NCBI GenBank assembly: GCA_025934105.1
Contig: JAICYS010000035.1
Span: 1-32,401 of the forward strand
Length of the DNA stretch: 32,401 nt
Reading direction: 5' to 3'
Source: Myxococcota bacterium
Lineage (GTDB): Bacteria; Myxococcota_A; Polyangia; Fen-1088
Under the pieces are notes generated by a model, which did not search any database, was not told the DNA's origin, and saw only the letters and a list, made by a program, of their open reading frames with translations. Positions 18,899 to 25,409 of the stretch are shown piece after piece. Every line of letters starts with the position of its first letter. The first letter of the stretch is position 1. A program made the position numbers and the translations under genes.

Positions 18899-18916
18899 CG
18901 TTGCCGTAAGGCAACG
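18899..18916. repeat. Short palindromic hairpin with a GTAA loop
   Basis: CGTTGCC and GGCAACG form a perfect 7-bp stem around GTAA, a GNRA-type tetraloop if transcribed rightward. It sits between the urease operon promoter and the 3' end of the small membrane-protein gene. It could be an operator or a 3' hairpin; on the minus strand it lies about 50 bases after that gene's stop. Confidence 0.35.
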
Positions 18917-18963
18917 GTGAGCGGCAGCGAACCAAGCCCGACGACGTGCCGCCCGGAAGCGGC

Positions 18964-19146
18964 CTAGCGGGGCCGCGCGTAGACCGCCCGCGCGCCGAGC
19001 TGGCGGCTGACCGGTCGAACGGCGACGGCCTCTGCCGGCCCACCGTCCCGCAGGAAACGCGCCAGGAGGACGGCCGGGAGCAACAGAACCACGGCCACGA
19101 GCGCGACGAGGCCGACCAGGATTCCCACGACGAGCGGGCTGAGCAT
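18964..19146 (-). CDS. Small single-span membrane protein (60 aa)
   Basis: The ATG at 19146 opens a 60-residue frame with one long hydrophobic helix (LVVGILVGLVALVAVVLLLP, residues about 5-28). A short basic turn follows (ARFLRD), then a soluble tail rich in Arg and Val. The coding claim rests on the near-consensus promoter placed exactly for a leaderless transcript of this frame and on the clean membrane-protein design. I recognise no family. It is divergent from the metallophosphoesterase gene. It may be a small regulator or an accessory subunit. Confidence 0.55.
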   Translation of the reverse strand: MLSPLVVGILVGLVALVAVVLLLPAVLLARFLRDGGPAEAVAVRPVSRQLGARAVYARPR

Positions 19147-19152
19147 GCGTCT

Positions 19153-19182
19153 TGTATAGCAGACACATCGACGGGATGTCAA
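19153..19182 (-). promoter_or_regulatory. Near-consensus promoter (TTGACA, 18 bases, TGC-TATACA) for a leaderless gene
   Basis: On the minus strand a perfect -35 (TTGACA, 19182-19177) and a -10 (TATACA, 19158-19153) with an extended -10 TG are spaced by 18 bases. The -10 ends 6 bases before the ATG of the 60-residue membrane protein, so the transcript should start at or within a base of the start codon. Confidence 0.75.
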
Positions 19183-19240
19183 ACCCGCCCCGGCGAGCCG
19201 GGCGCCACCTATAACAAGAGAGCCCGGGAGCCGACCGGGC

Positions 19241-19246
19241 TAGCAT
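19241..19246 (+). promoter_or_regulatory. -10 element (TAGCAT) placed for a leaderless start
   Basis: TAGCAT (TANNNT) ends 7 bases before the GTG start of the metallophosphoesterase gene. No Shine-Dalgarno sequence fits between them. Confidence 0.45.
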
Positions 19247-19253
19247 CCGGTCC

Positions 19254-20654
19254 GTGCGGCGCCTCCTTCCGCTGCTTGGGCTCGCCCTGGCCTGCCAGTC
19301 CCCGCCGCCGTCGCAAGCGGCCCCGGGCAAGGACAGCTCCGCGTCCGGCGCGCCCGACGGGGGGGCCGACGCCACCGGAGCCGGCGACCCGCTCGCGCTG
19401 GTGGGCGCGCCGCTCGTGTTCGCGCCGACGGCCTCCAGCTTCGGACTGAACGTGGTGGTTCGCGACGGCGTCGACCCGGGCGGGCTGGACTTGCAGGTGC
19501 AACGGTCGCCGGGCAGCGGCTGGGAGACGCTGGACCCGCCCGCCCATCCGGCGCCGGACGTCGCGCAGTGGTCGGTCACCGGGCTGCCGGCCGGCGGCCG
19601 CGTGCCCTACCGCCTGCTGCAGGCGGGCGACCAGGCGCACCCGCTTTACAGCGGCAGCGCCGCGACGGAACCGGCGCCGGGCACGCCGTTCACGTTCGCG
19701 CTGTTCACCGACACCCATCTCGACCCGCGCGATCCCCTGCCGGCCGGAACGACGGTGCTGCCGGACTTTTACGGCGAGATGGAGCAGACCATGCTGGACG
19801 TGATGGCGCAGGTGAGCGGCGTGGGCGCCGACTTCGTCATCAACCTCGGCGACCTGCTCGATTACCACGAGTTCGGGTTCAACGAGCCGCCGCCCGACGA
19901 CCACTGGGCGCGCCTGGCCTACCTCAATTACCGCCGCCTGCTGGGCGACACCGCCGCCAACGCGGCGCACTTCGAGGTGATCGGCAACTGGGACGGCGAG
20001 AGCGGCTGCAACAGCCCCGACGAGATCGCGCGGTCGACGGCGCAGCGCCTCATCTATTCGCCCGGCCCGTCGCCCACGACCTACCCCGAGAGCGGCAGCG
20101 GGAATCAGGACTACTACGCCTTCACCTGGGGCGACGCGCTGTTCGTGGTGCTGAACGTCATGACCTACACGCCCACCTGCCATCTGCTGGACGCGGACCC
20201 GGGCGTGCCCGACGACTGGACGCTGGGCACCGAGCAGATGGCGTGGCTGCAGCGGACGCTGGCGGGCGCGACGTCGAAGTGGCGGTTCCTCTTCATCCAC
20301 CACACCGTCGGCGGCGCGGCCGGCGATCCCGCCGACACCGCCTACGGGCGCGGCGGCGGGCAAGCCGCCCACGTCGGCGAACAGGCGCAGGTGCACGCGC
20401 TGATGTTGCAGTACGGCGTGCAGATCTTCTTTTACGCGCACGACCACGTGTTCACGGACATGGTGGTGGACGGAATTCATTACGCGCTTCCCGGAAGCGC
20501 CGGCGCCCCCTGGAAATTCGACGAATCCGAGACCGGCTACGCACAATATTGGACGGACTCGGGCTATGCGCGCGCCCGCGTCGCGCCCGATCGGGTTCAG
20601 GTCGACTTCGTGTCGGTCACCGGGCAGACGCTGTACGGCTTCACGCTGCCGTAG
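19254..20654 (+). CDS. Metallophosphoesterase lipoprotein with altered GNH motif
   Basis: The 466-residue protein starts with a lipoprotein signal (LLGLALAC, Cys14) and a Gly/Ala-rich tether. Residues about 50-140 look like a fibronectin-III-like domain, as in purple-acid-phosphatase relatives. The calcineurin-type phosphoesterase domain follows: Asp153 and His155 (FTDTHLD), Gly-Asp 199-200 (VINLGDLLDYHEF), His350 (FLFIHHTVGG) and His396/His398 (YAHDHVF). The third motif, normally Gly-Asn-His-Glu/Asp, reads IGNWDGE, so the catalytic His is Trp246 while metal-binding Asn245 is kept. The enzyme should act on phosphoesters outside the cytoplasm, but activity may be changed. The gene for the arylsulfotransferase-like lipoprotein follows 73 bases later on the same strand. 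Confidence 0.88.
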   Translation: MRRLLPLLGLALACQSPPPSQAAPGKDSSASGAPDGGADATGAGDPLALVGAPLVFAPTASSFGLNVVVRDGVDPGGLDLQVQRSPGSGWETLDPPAHPAPDVAQWSVTGLPAGGRVPYRLLQAGDQAHPLYSGSAATEPAPGTPFTFALFTDTHLDPRDPLPAGTTVLPDFYGEMEQTMLDVMAQVSGVGADFVINLGDLLDYHEFGFNEPPPDDHWARLAYLNYRRLLGDTAANAAHFEVIGNWDGESGCNSPDEIARSTAQRLIYSPGPSPTTYPESGSGNQDYYAFTWGDALFVVLNVMTYTPTCHLLDADPGVPDDWTLGTEQMAWLQRTLAGATSKWRFLFIHHTVGGAAGDPADTAYGRGGGQAAHVGEQAQVHALMLQYGVQIFFYAHDHVFTDMVVDGIHYALPGSAGAPWKFDESETGYAQYWTDSGYARARVAPDRVQVDFVSVTGQTLYGFTLP

Positions 20655-20727
20655 CTCCAGATTTGTTGACCCGATCCTTCTCGCGGCCGTCACTGCATTT
20701 TGGGCTCATCCAACTCGGAGAAGACCT

Positions 20728-22386
20728 ATGCGCCAATCGCCCCTTGCTTCTGTCATTTGTGGCCTGTTCGCGTCGGCCGCCGTCATGGCCGGCTGCGCGC
20801 AGAGCCAGATCATCGACGGAGAAGGCGGTTCGCCAGGCGCGGGCGGCTCGACGGCCTCCGGGGGGATGAACCAGGGCAGCGGCGGGACGGGCAGCCCCGG
20901 CAGCGGCGGCGTCAGCAACCCCGGCTCGGGCGGGGAGACGCACGCGGGTGGCAGCATCGGCTCGGGCGGCAACGGGGCGCGCGGCGGCAGCACCGGCGCG
21001 GGCGGCGGCGTCACGACCGGCAGCGGTGGGCGCGGCGGCTCGACGGGCAGCGGCGGCTCCAACCCCACCGGCAGCGGCGGCTCCAACCCCACCGGCGGCG
21101 GCGGCTCCTGTAGCATCAGCAGCGTGACGGCGACGCAGAGCACGAAGATCCCGACCGTCTTCACCGTCACGTTCTCCAGCTCGCTGGCCAAGCCGACGGA
21201 CGGCCACATCGATTTCGGCCTCGACACCAACTACGGCCTGCAGGCGCCCATCGACTTCACCCAGACGATGAACAAGACGCTGCTCCTCGGGATGAAGGCG
21301 TCGAAGACCTACCACTACAAGATCACCGTTTCCGACGGGGCCAACACCTGCAGCAGCGCCGACCAGACGGTCATGACCGGCGCGCTGCCCAACGGCGGCC
21401 TTCCCCAGTTGACGGTCACGACCAGCAACAAGGCCGGCCTTTACGGCGGCTTCCTGGTCACGGGCTCGTACACCGGGTCCAAGGTGCAGTCGTTCATCCT
21501 GGACGCCGACGGCGACTACGTCTGGTGGTATTCGACCGGCAACGACGGCTGCGGCACGCGTATGAGCTACGACGGCCAGTACATGTGGATCAACAACGCC
21601 AACGTGCCGGACCTGGGGGCCAAGGTTCACCGGGTGTCGATGGACGGCATGAACGACACGGACTTTTCGACGCCGTTCAAAGGCGAGAGCCATCAGCTGA
21701 CGCCGCTCCCCGACGGCAGCGTGGCGTTTTACGCCACCGGCTCGAACGGGTGCGACGACGTGAAGATCTTCCCCGCCAACGGGACGCCCAGCTCCAGCGC
21801 CATGACCGTCGCCAACGCGCAGAAGGCGCACGGCGGAACCGGGGCCTGCCACCTCAACAACGTCGAATACGACGCCTCGGACGACACGCTGGTCTTCTCG
21901 GACCTCGACAACGTCTGCTTGACCAAGGTGACGAAGTCCGGCGCCACCGTCTGGGTGATGGACGGCATCAACGGCGTGACCAGCACGTTCAGCGGCGACC
22001 TGTGGAAGGGCGGCGAGCACGGCTTCCACATCGTCACGCCGACCGACTACGTCATCTTCAACAACAACAGCAGCATGAGCGGCGGCACCGGAAAGGGCTC
22101 GATCGCCCTGGAGCTGTCCGTCGACGTCACCGGCAAGAAGGTGACCAAGACCTGGTCGTACACCGCGAACCCCGCCCTGAACGTGGGCGTGCTGGGCGAC
22201 GTCCAGCGCATGACCAGCAACGGTCCGACGGGCGCCGGCAAAGGCAACACCATCGTTGATTTCGGCACCGGCGACGAGATCCACGAAGTGGACGCCAACG
22301 GCAACGTCGTTCAAAAGATTCACAGCCAGTATCCGTTCGGCTTCATGGAGAAGCGTTTCTCGCTGTACGGTAAGCCGACCAGGTAA
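20728..22386 (+). CDS. Arylsulfotransferase-like (ASST family) beta-propeller lipoprotein
   Basis: The ATG at 20728 follows a GGAGAAG ribosome-binding site and opens a lipoprotein signal (VMAGC, 552 residues in total). About 100 residues of Gly/Ser linker come next, including a repeated GSGGSNPT unit. A small fibronectin-like domain (VTATQSTKIPTVFTVTFSSS to YHYKITVSDGANTCSSADQT) is followed by the propeller. Stretches such as YGGFLVTGSYTG, SFILDADGDYVWWYSTGNDG, ESHQLTPLPDGSVAFY, CHLNNVEYDASDDTLVFSDL and GDEIHEVDANGNVVQKIHSQ resemble the arylsulfotransferase family. The catalytic His cannot be assigned with certainty. The protein probably sits on the outer membrane. It lies between two other lipoprotein genes, with 73 and 35 bases of spacing. 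Confidence 0.8.
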   Translation: MRQSPLASVICGLFASAAVMAGCAQSQIIDGEGGSPGAGGSTASGGMNQGSGGTGSPGSGGVSNPGSGGETHAGGSIGSGGNGARGGSTGAGGGVTTGSGGRGGSTGSGGSNPTGSGGSNPTGGGGSCSISSVTATQSTKIPTVFTVTFSSSLAKPTDGHIDFGLDTNYGLQAPIDFTQTMNKTLLLGMKASKTYHYKITVSDGANTCSSADQTVMTGALPNGGLPQLTVTTSNKAGLYGGFLVTGSYTGSKVQSFILDADGDYVWWYSTGNDGCGTRMSYDGQYMWINNANVPDLGAKVHRVSMDGMNDTDFSTPFKGESHQLTPLPDGSVAFYATGSNGCDDVKIFPANGTPSSSAMTVANAQKAHGGTGACHLNNVEYDASDDTLVFSDLDNVCLTKVTKSGATVWVMDGINGVTSTFSGDLWKGGEHGFHIVTPTDYVIFNNNSSMSGGTGKGSIALELSVDVTGKKVTKTWSYTANPALNVGVLGDVQRMTSNGPTGAGKGNTIVDFGTGDEIHEVDANGNVVQKIHSQYPFGFMEKRFSLYGKPTR

Positions 22387-22421
22387 CGTCCGTCCCTCCC
22401 ACGTCCTTCGAGGTCCATTCA

Positions 22422-23438
22422 ATGAAACGAGCCGGAATCCTGCTGTCCACCACCCTCGCCCTCTGCCCGTTGGCCACCCTCGGGTGCAGCAGCAGCGGCG
22501 GCGGCGGGTCGACCAGCAACACCACCGTGGCGCTCACCAACAACTCGACCACGCTGACCTACACCGCAAACCTTCACGACCTGCAGCCCACCGGCGTGCC
22601 GGCCGCAACAGCGGCGCTCACGTTGGACTGGGGCTCGCTGTCGAAGAACGCGCTCGGGACCGAGCTGACCTCGCTCAGCAGGACCAACATCGATCATGCC
22701 ATCGTGGGCCACTACACGCAGAGCGTGTCGCAGCTCGAGAGCCAGTTCCTGAACCTGCAGTCGATGGCGGACAAGCTCTATCAGGCCGACATCGAGTCCG
22801 GCACGGTCCTGGATTTCAAGACGCTGATGGACTCGTCGAACAACGCCTTTGGCGGGATCGACTCGACCGGCACCTGGGTGGTGGCGCTGCTCTGCACGTC
22901 CACCTGCCGCAACCCGGCCCCCTGGTACCTGACCATCCTCAAGCCGGACCCTTCTTCCAACGGCATGATCGTGGCGGCCGAGGCCAACGACTACAAGTTC
23001 TCCAGCTCGCTGATGCTGCACCCGATCAAGGTGAAGCAGAAGTCGGATCTGCTGGCGGACTGGAGCGGGGTGACGCAGGACTTTTTGGGGCATGCGGTCA
23101 ATCCCAAGACCGACCTCAACGCGATCTTCCTGCTGGCGGTGGCCCTGCCGGCGTCGCAGCTCGAGATGCAGCTCAACGACGACACCTTCGCGTCCTCGTC
23201 GATCCTCATTCCGGGACCTCCGCCCAGCTATTTGCCGATGAACGGCGAGACGTCCGCGACGCTGGTCGGCAACTTCGTCAGCGGTGCCGGCAACGTCACG
23301 CAGGCCGACCTCGACACCTACCTCGACGCCAGCGCCTACACGCCCGCCACCACGACCTTCGCGATCGCCGCGCAGACCGGCACCACGGTTGGCAGCGGCC
23401 AGATCCGCATGCTGCAGTCGTTCGAGCTGGAACCGTAG
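22422..23438 (+). CDS. Two-module lipoprotein P1 (module order A-B)
   Basis: This 338-residue lipoprotein (signal ending ATLGC, Cys22, then a Gly/Ser tether) has two modules. Module A, residues about 44-174, contains TLDWGSLSKNALG, IVGHYTQSVSQLESQFLNL, ADKLYQADIESG and ALLCTSTCRNPAPWYLTIL. Module B, residues about 189-338, begins YKFSSSLMLHPIKVKQKSDL and continues LADWSGVTQDFLGHAV, with QIRMLQSFELEP near the end. Both modules recur in the gene at 29948-30931 in the opposite order. Two cysteines in LLCTSTC may form a disulfide or bind a metal. The family is unnamed as far as I know. A GAGG ribosome-binding site lies 8 bases before the ATG. It is the third lipoprotein gene of a probable operon. 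Function unknown; envelope-located. Confidence 0.85.
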   Translation: MKRAGILLSTTLALCPLATLGCSSSGGGGSTSNTTVALTNNSTTLTYTANLHDLQPTGVPAATAALTLDWGSLSKNALGTELTSLSRTNIDHAIVGHYTQSVSQLESQFLNLQSMADKLYQADIESGTVLDFKTLMDSSNNAFGGIDSTGTWVVALLCTSTCRNPAPWYLTILKPDPSSNGMIVAAEANDYKFSSSLMLHPIKVKQKSDLLADWSGVTQDFLGHAVNPKTDLNAIFLLAVALPASQLEMQLNDDTFASSSILIPGPPPSYLPMNGETSATLVGNFVSGAGNVTQADLDTYLDASAYTPATTTFAIAAQTGTTVGSGQIRMLQSFELEP

Positions 23439-24045
23439 TCTGGCGCGACGGCGCTGGCGGCGGATCGCGGGGCGGGCGGCTTCGGTGCCGCTTCGGTGGA
23501 ACCGGCGCGGCGCCGCTGGTTCGCCGCGGAGTGAGCCTTGGATTGCGCCTTTCCTGCCTGGTGGGGCGACCGGGAAGCTTGCGCGCCGCCGGCCCTGGGT
23601 GGCGGGGCTCCGCTCGGGGCGGGTTGAGGGGCGGAAGGGTCGGGGTGCCCCTTCCGTGCTCGGACAGGTCCTCGCGGTCGGGCCCGGATCTGCTCGGCAG
23701 GCGCGGCAGACGCTGCGGAACTGCGCGCGGAAGGGGCACCCCAACCCTCCCGCTTCTCGACCCGCCGCTCGCTCCACCTCGAGCCGCCTCGAGGTCGCAG
23801 AGTGTCATGCGAGAGCCGGGTCGTCGCTGCCGTTCTCGTGGCGGCCAAGCGTCGACACCATCGCCGGGCACGACAGCGTTGCCGCCGGTCGATGATGCGG
23901 TCGAGCGCGCGGGGAGGCTGGCGTTGCGCTCCTCGCTGGAAGTGGAACGGGCAGGACGGCACCGGGTGCGTGGCAGCTCTCTTGCCGAACACTGACACGC
24001 CACGGGCCCCGTGGATTCGGGTGGCTGCCGCGATCGCGCGCGCGA
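23439..24045. other. Intergenic region with the first hairpin element
   Basis: About 600 bases separate the P1 gene from the VOC gene. They hold copy 1 of the long hairpin element (listed separately) and otherwise GC-rich DNA whose open frames are Arg/Pro/Ala-rich and shift between strands. I find no supported gene. Confidence 0.5.
23621..23763 (+). repeat. Long hairpin element, copy 1 (36-base arms, 71-base core)
   Basis: The left arm (23621-23656) and right arm (23728-23763) are complementary at 31 of 36 positions, the inner 15 perfectly (GGGGTGCCCCTTCCG / CGGAAGGGGCACCCC). The 71-base core between them (TGCTCG at its start, ACTGCGCG at its end) is 65/71 identical to the core of copy 2 at 25235-25305 on the other strand. 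The outer arm sequences are unrelated to those of copy 2. It sits 183 bases after the P1 stop codon. It could be a non-autonomous mobile element with inverted ends or a structured 3' element. Confidence 0.8.
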
Positions 24046-24051
24046 TAAGCT
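24046..24051 (+). promoter_or_regulatory. -10 element (TAAGCT) placed for a leaderless start
   Basis: TAAGCT (TANNNT, preceded by GA) ends exactly 6 bases before the ATG of the VOC gene. No ribosome-binding site lies between them. Confidence 0.5.
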
Positions 24052-24057
24052 CGTCGC

Positions 24058-24825
24058 ATGACGGCGGTCGGGTTCGAGTGGCACGAACTTCAGACGCGAG
24101 ATTGCGCGCGGGCGCTGCGCTTTTACCAAGCGTTCTGTGGCTGGACGACGGCGGATGCGAGCGGCGGCAACCCTCGCGAGCGTCACCTCTGTTCCCTGGA
24201 CGGCGTTGCGATCGGGGCGATCACGACGTCACAGGCGCCGGCTCACGTTCCCGCGTTCTGGCTGCCGTTCCTCGCGGTGGCCGCTCTCGACGACACGATC
24301 GCGAGAGCGCGGACCTTGAATGCCCGCCTCCTTCGCGAGCCGGCGGGCATGCCCGGAGCCGGGTCGTCCGCGGTGATGATCGATCCGCGGGGTGCGGTAT
24401 TTGGATTGCGGCAGGCCGGCACCACGGCGGCTTCGACCGGATCGACGCCCGGAGCCTTTTGCTGGGACGAGCTGCTCACGGACGACGCTGAATCGTCGGC
24501 CGCCTTCTACGCCTCGCTCACCGGCTGTTCCGTCGACGCGGTCGACCTCGGCCCCCTCGGGCCCTATCGCGTCCTCGTCAGCGACGGACGGCCCCTGGCG
24601 GGCGTGATGAAGCACCCCGAGAACCTGCGCCCGCACTGGTTGCCCTACCTCGCCGTGCGCGGCGTCGAGCCCGAGACAGCCCGCGCGCTCGCCCTCGGTG
24701 CCTCGCTCTACTTCGCGCCGCGCGACGTTCCCGGCGCCGGCCCCATCAGCGGCATCGACGACCCGACCGGAGCAGGCGTCTGCCTCATCGACGCTGACTC
24801 CCCCACCTTCTCCGGCCGCCGCTAA
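24058..24825 (+). CDS. Two-domain VOC (glyoxalase/bleomycin-resistance-like) protein
   Basis: The 255-residue protein is a tandem of two VOC half-modules. Residues about 5-125 run from GFEWHELQTRDCARALRFYQ through VPAFWLPFLAVAALDDTIAR to SSAVMIDPRGAVFGLRQ. Residues about 140-248 run from FCWDELLTDDAESSAAFYAS through HWLPYLAVRGVEPETARA to GIDDPTGAGVCLIDAD. The pattern W-x-E-L, F-Y-x-x-x-x-G and D-P-x-G-A is that of the subfamily annotated as hydroxylase or glyoxalase-like VOC proteins. The substrate is unknown. It is cytoplasmic (no signal) and stands alone between repeat-rich intergenic regions. Confidence 0.88.
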   Translation: MTAVGFEWHELQTRDCARALRFYQAFCGWTTADASGGNPRERHLCSLDGVAIGAITTSQAPAHVPAFWLPFLAVAALDDTIARARTLNARLLREPAGMPGAGSSAVMIDPRGAVFGLRQAGTTAASTGSTPGAFCWDELLTDDAESSAAFYASLTGCSVDAVDLGPLGPYRVLVSDGRPLAGVMKHPENLRPHWLPYLAVRGVEPETARALALGASLYFAPRDVPGAGPISGIDDPTGAGVCLIDADSPTFSGRR

Positions 24826-24883
24826 TCCCCCCGCCGTGCCCCGGCTCCACTCGCCGCCCTCAACCTGCTCCAACACCGTGCTC

Positions 24884-24897
24884 CGCGGTCAACCGCG
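24884..24897 (+). terminator. Small hairpin after the VOC gene
   Basis: CGCGGT and ACCGCG form a 6-bp stem around two bases, 58 bases after the VOC stop codon. It has no T tract, so it is a weak candidate. Confidence 0.2.
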
Positions 24898-24907
24898 TGG
24901 CGTTCGC

Positions 24908-25057
24908 GCCTCCGCTTCGCGCCTCCCCGCGGCGCCAATGCGGCCGGGTAGCTGGACGCCTCCGCTTCGCCCCGCCCCGCGGTGCCAGTCCGGCTAGGTA
25001 GCTGGACGACTCCGCTTCGCGCCTCCCCGCGGTGCCAATCCGGCCGGGTAGCTGGAT
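24908..25057 (+). repeat. Three tandem 50-bp direct repeats
   Basis: Three consecutive units of exactly 50 bases (24908-24957, 24958-25007, 25008-25057) share TCCGCTTCGC near the start, CCCCGCGG in the middle and GGTAGCTGGA at the end. Units 1 and 3 agree at about 46 of 50 positions, and unit 2 at about 43 with unit 3. The fixed length with scattered substitutions shows unit duplication. No protein repeat is supported (50 is not a multiple of 3). Confidence 0.85.
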
Positions 25058-25209
25058 CAGTTTGACAGCGACGACTGGATCCGTCTGCTCCCCCAGAACG
25101 CTCCGCCCCGGGGCCTGCACCGCATGACATGGCTTCTCCAAGCTCGCCCGCAGCTCACGGGCCGTGACGCGAGCGTTGCCGGGCGGAGGGAGGCGCAGGC
25201 GCCCAGCGC

Positions 25210-25330
25210 GGGCGGATTGTGTGGTGCCCTTCCGCGCGCAGTTCCGCAGCGTCTCCAACGCAGGCCGAGCAGATCCGGGCCCGACCGCGAGGACCTGTTC
25301 GAGCACGGAAGGGCACCACACAATTCGCCC
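25210..25330 (-). repeat. Long hairpin element, copy 2 (25-base arms, 71-base core)
   Basis: The arms 25210-25234 and 25306-25330 are complementary at 24 of 25 positions. The core 25235-25305, read on the minus strand, matches copy 1 at 65 of 71 positions. The inner arm (GGTGCCCTTCCG) is shared with copy 1 except for one base, whose change is matched in both arms. The outer arm (TTGTGT...) is unlike copy 1. It lies 80 bases after the RND stop codon and has the same orientation relative to that gene as copy 1 has to the P1 gene. Confidence 0.8.
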
Positions 25331-25409
25331 GCCCCCCGCCGAAGCCGCCCGGAGCCCCACCCGCGCTCCGCGCTCCGCGCTCGCGGCTCTCTCTCTATCT
25401 CTCGCGCCG

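Larger units (their letters stand above)
24826..25409. other. Repeat-rich convergent intergenic region
   Basis: This region separates the convergent VOC and RND genes. It holds a small hairpin, three tandem 50-bp units and copy 2 of the long hairpin element (each listed). Close to the RND stop codon it also holds a run of direct CCGCGCT/CCGCGCTC repeats (about 25363-25385) and a pyrimidine-rich tract, purine-rich on the RND strand (about 25387-25403). No gene is supported; open frames follow the repeats. Confidence 0.6.

Noticed and set aside
23657..23727. Open frame through the hairpin core (LAVGPGSAR, LRNCARKG) present in both copies, possibly a small protein
   Set aside because: The frame is open simply because the DNA is repeated. 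It has no start, ribosome-binding site or folded-protein composition, and the changes between copies do not favour synonymous sites as far as I can judge.
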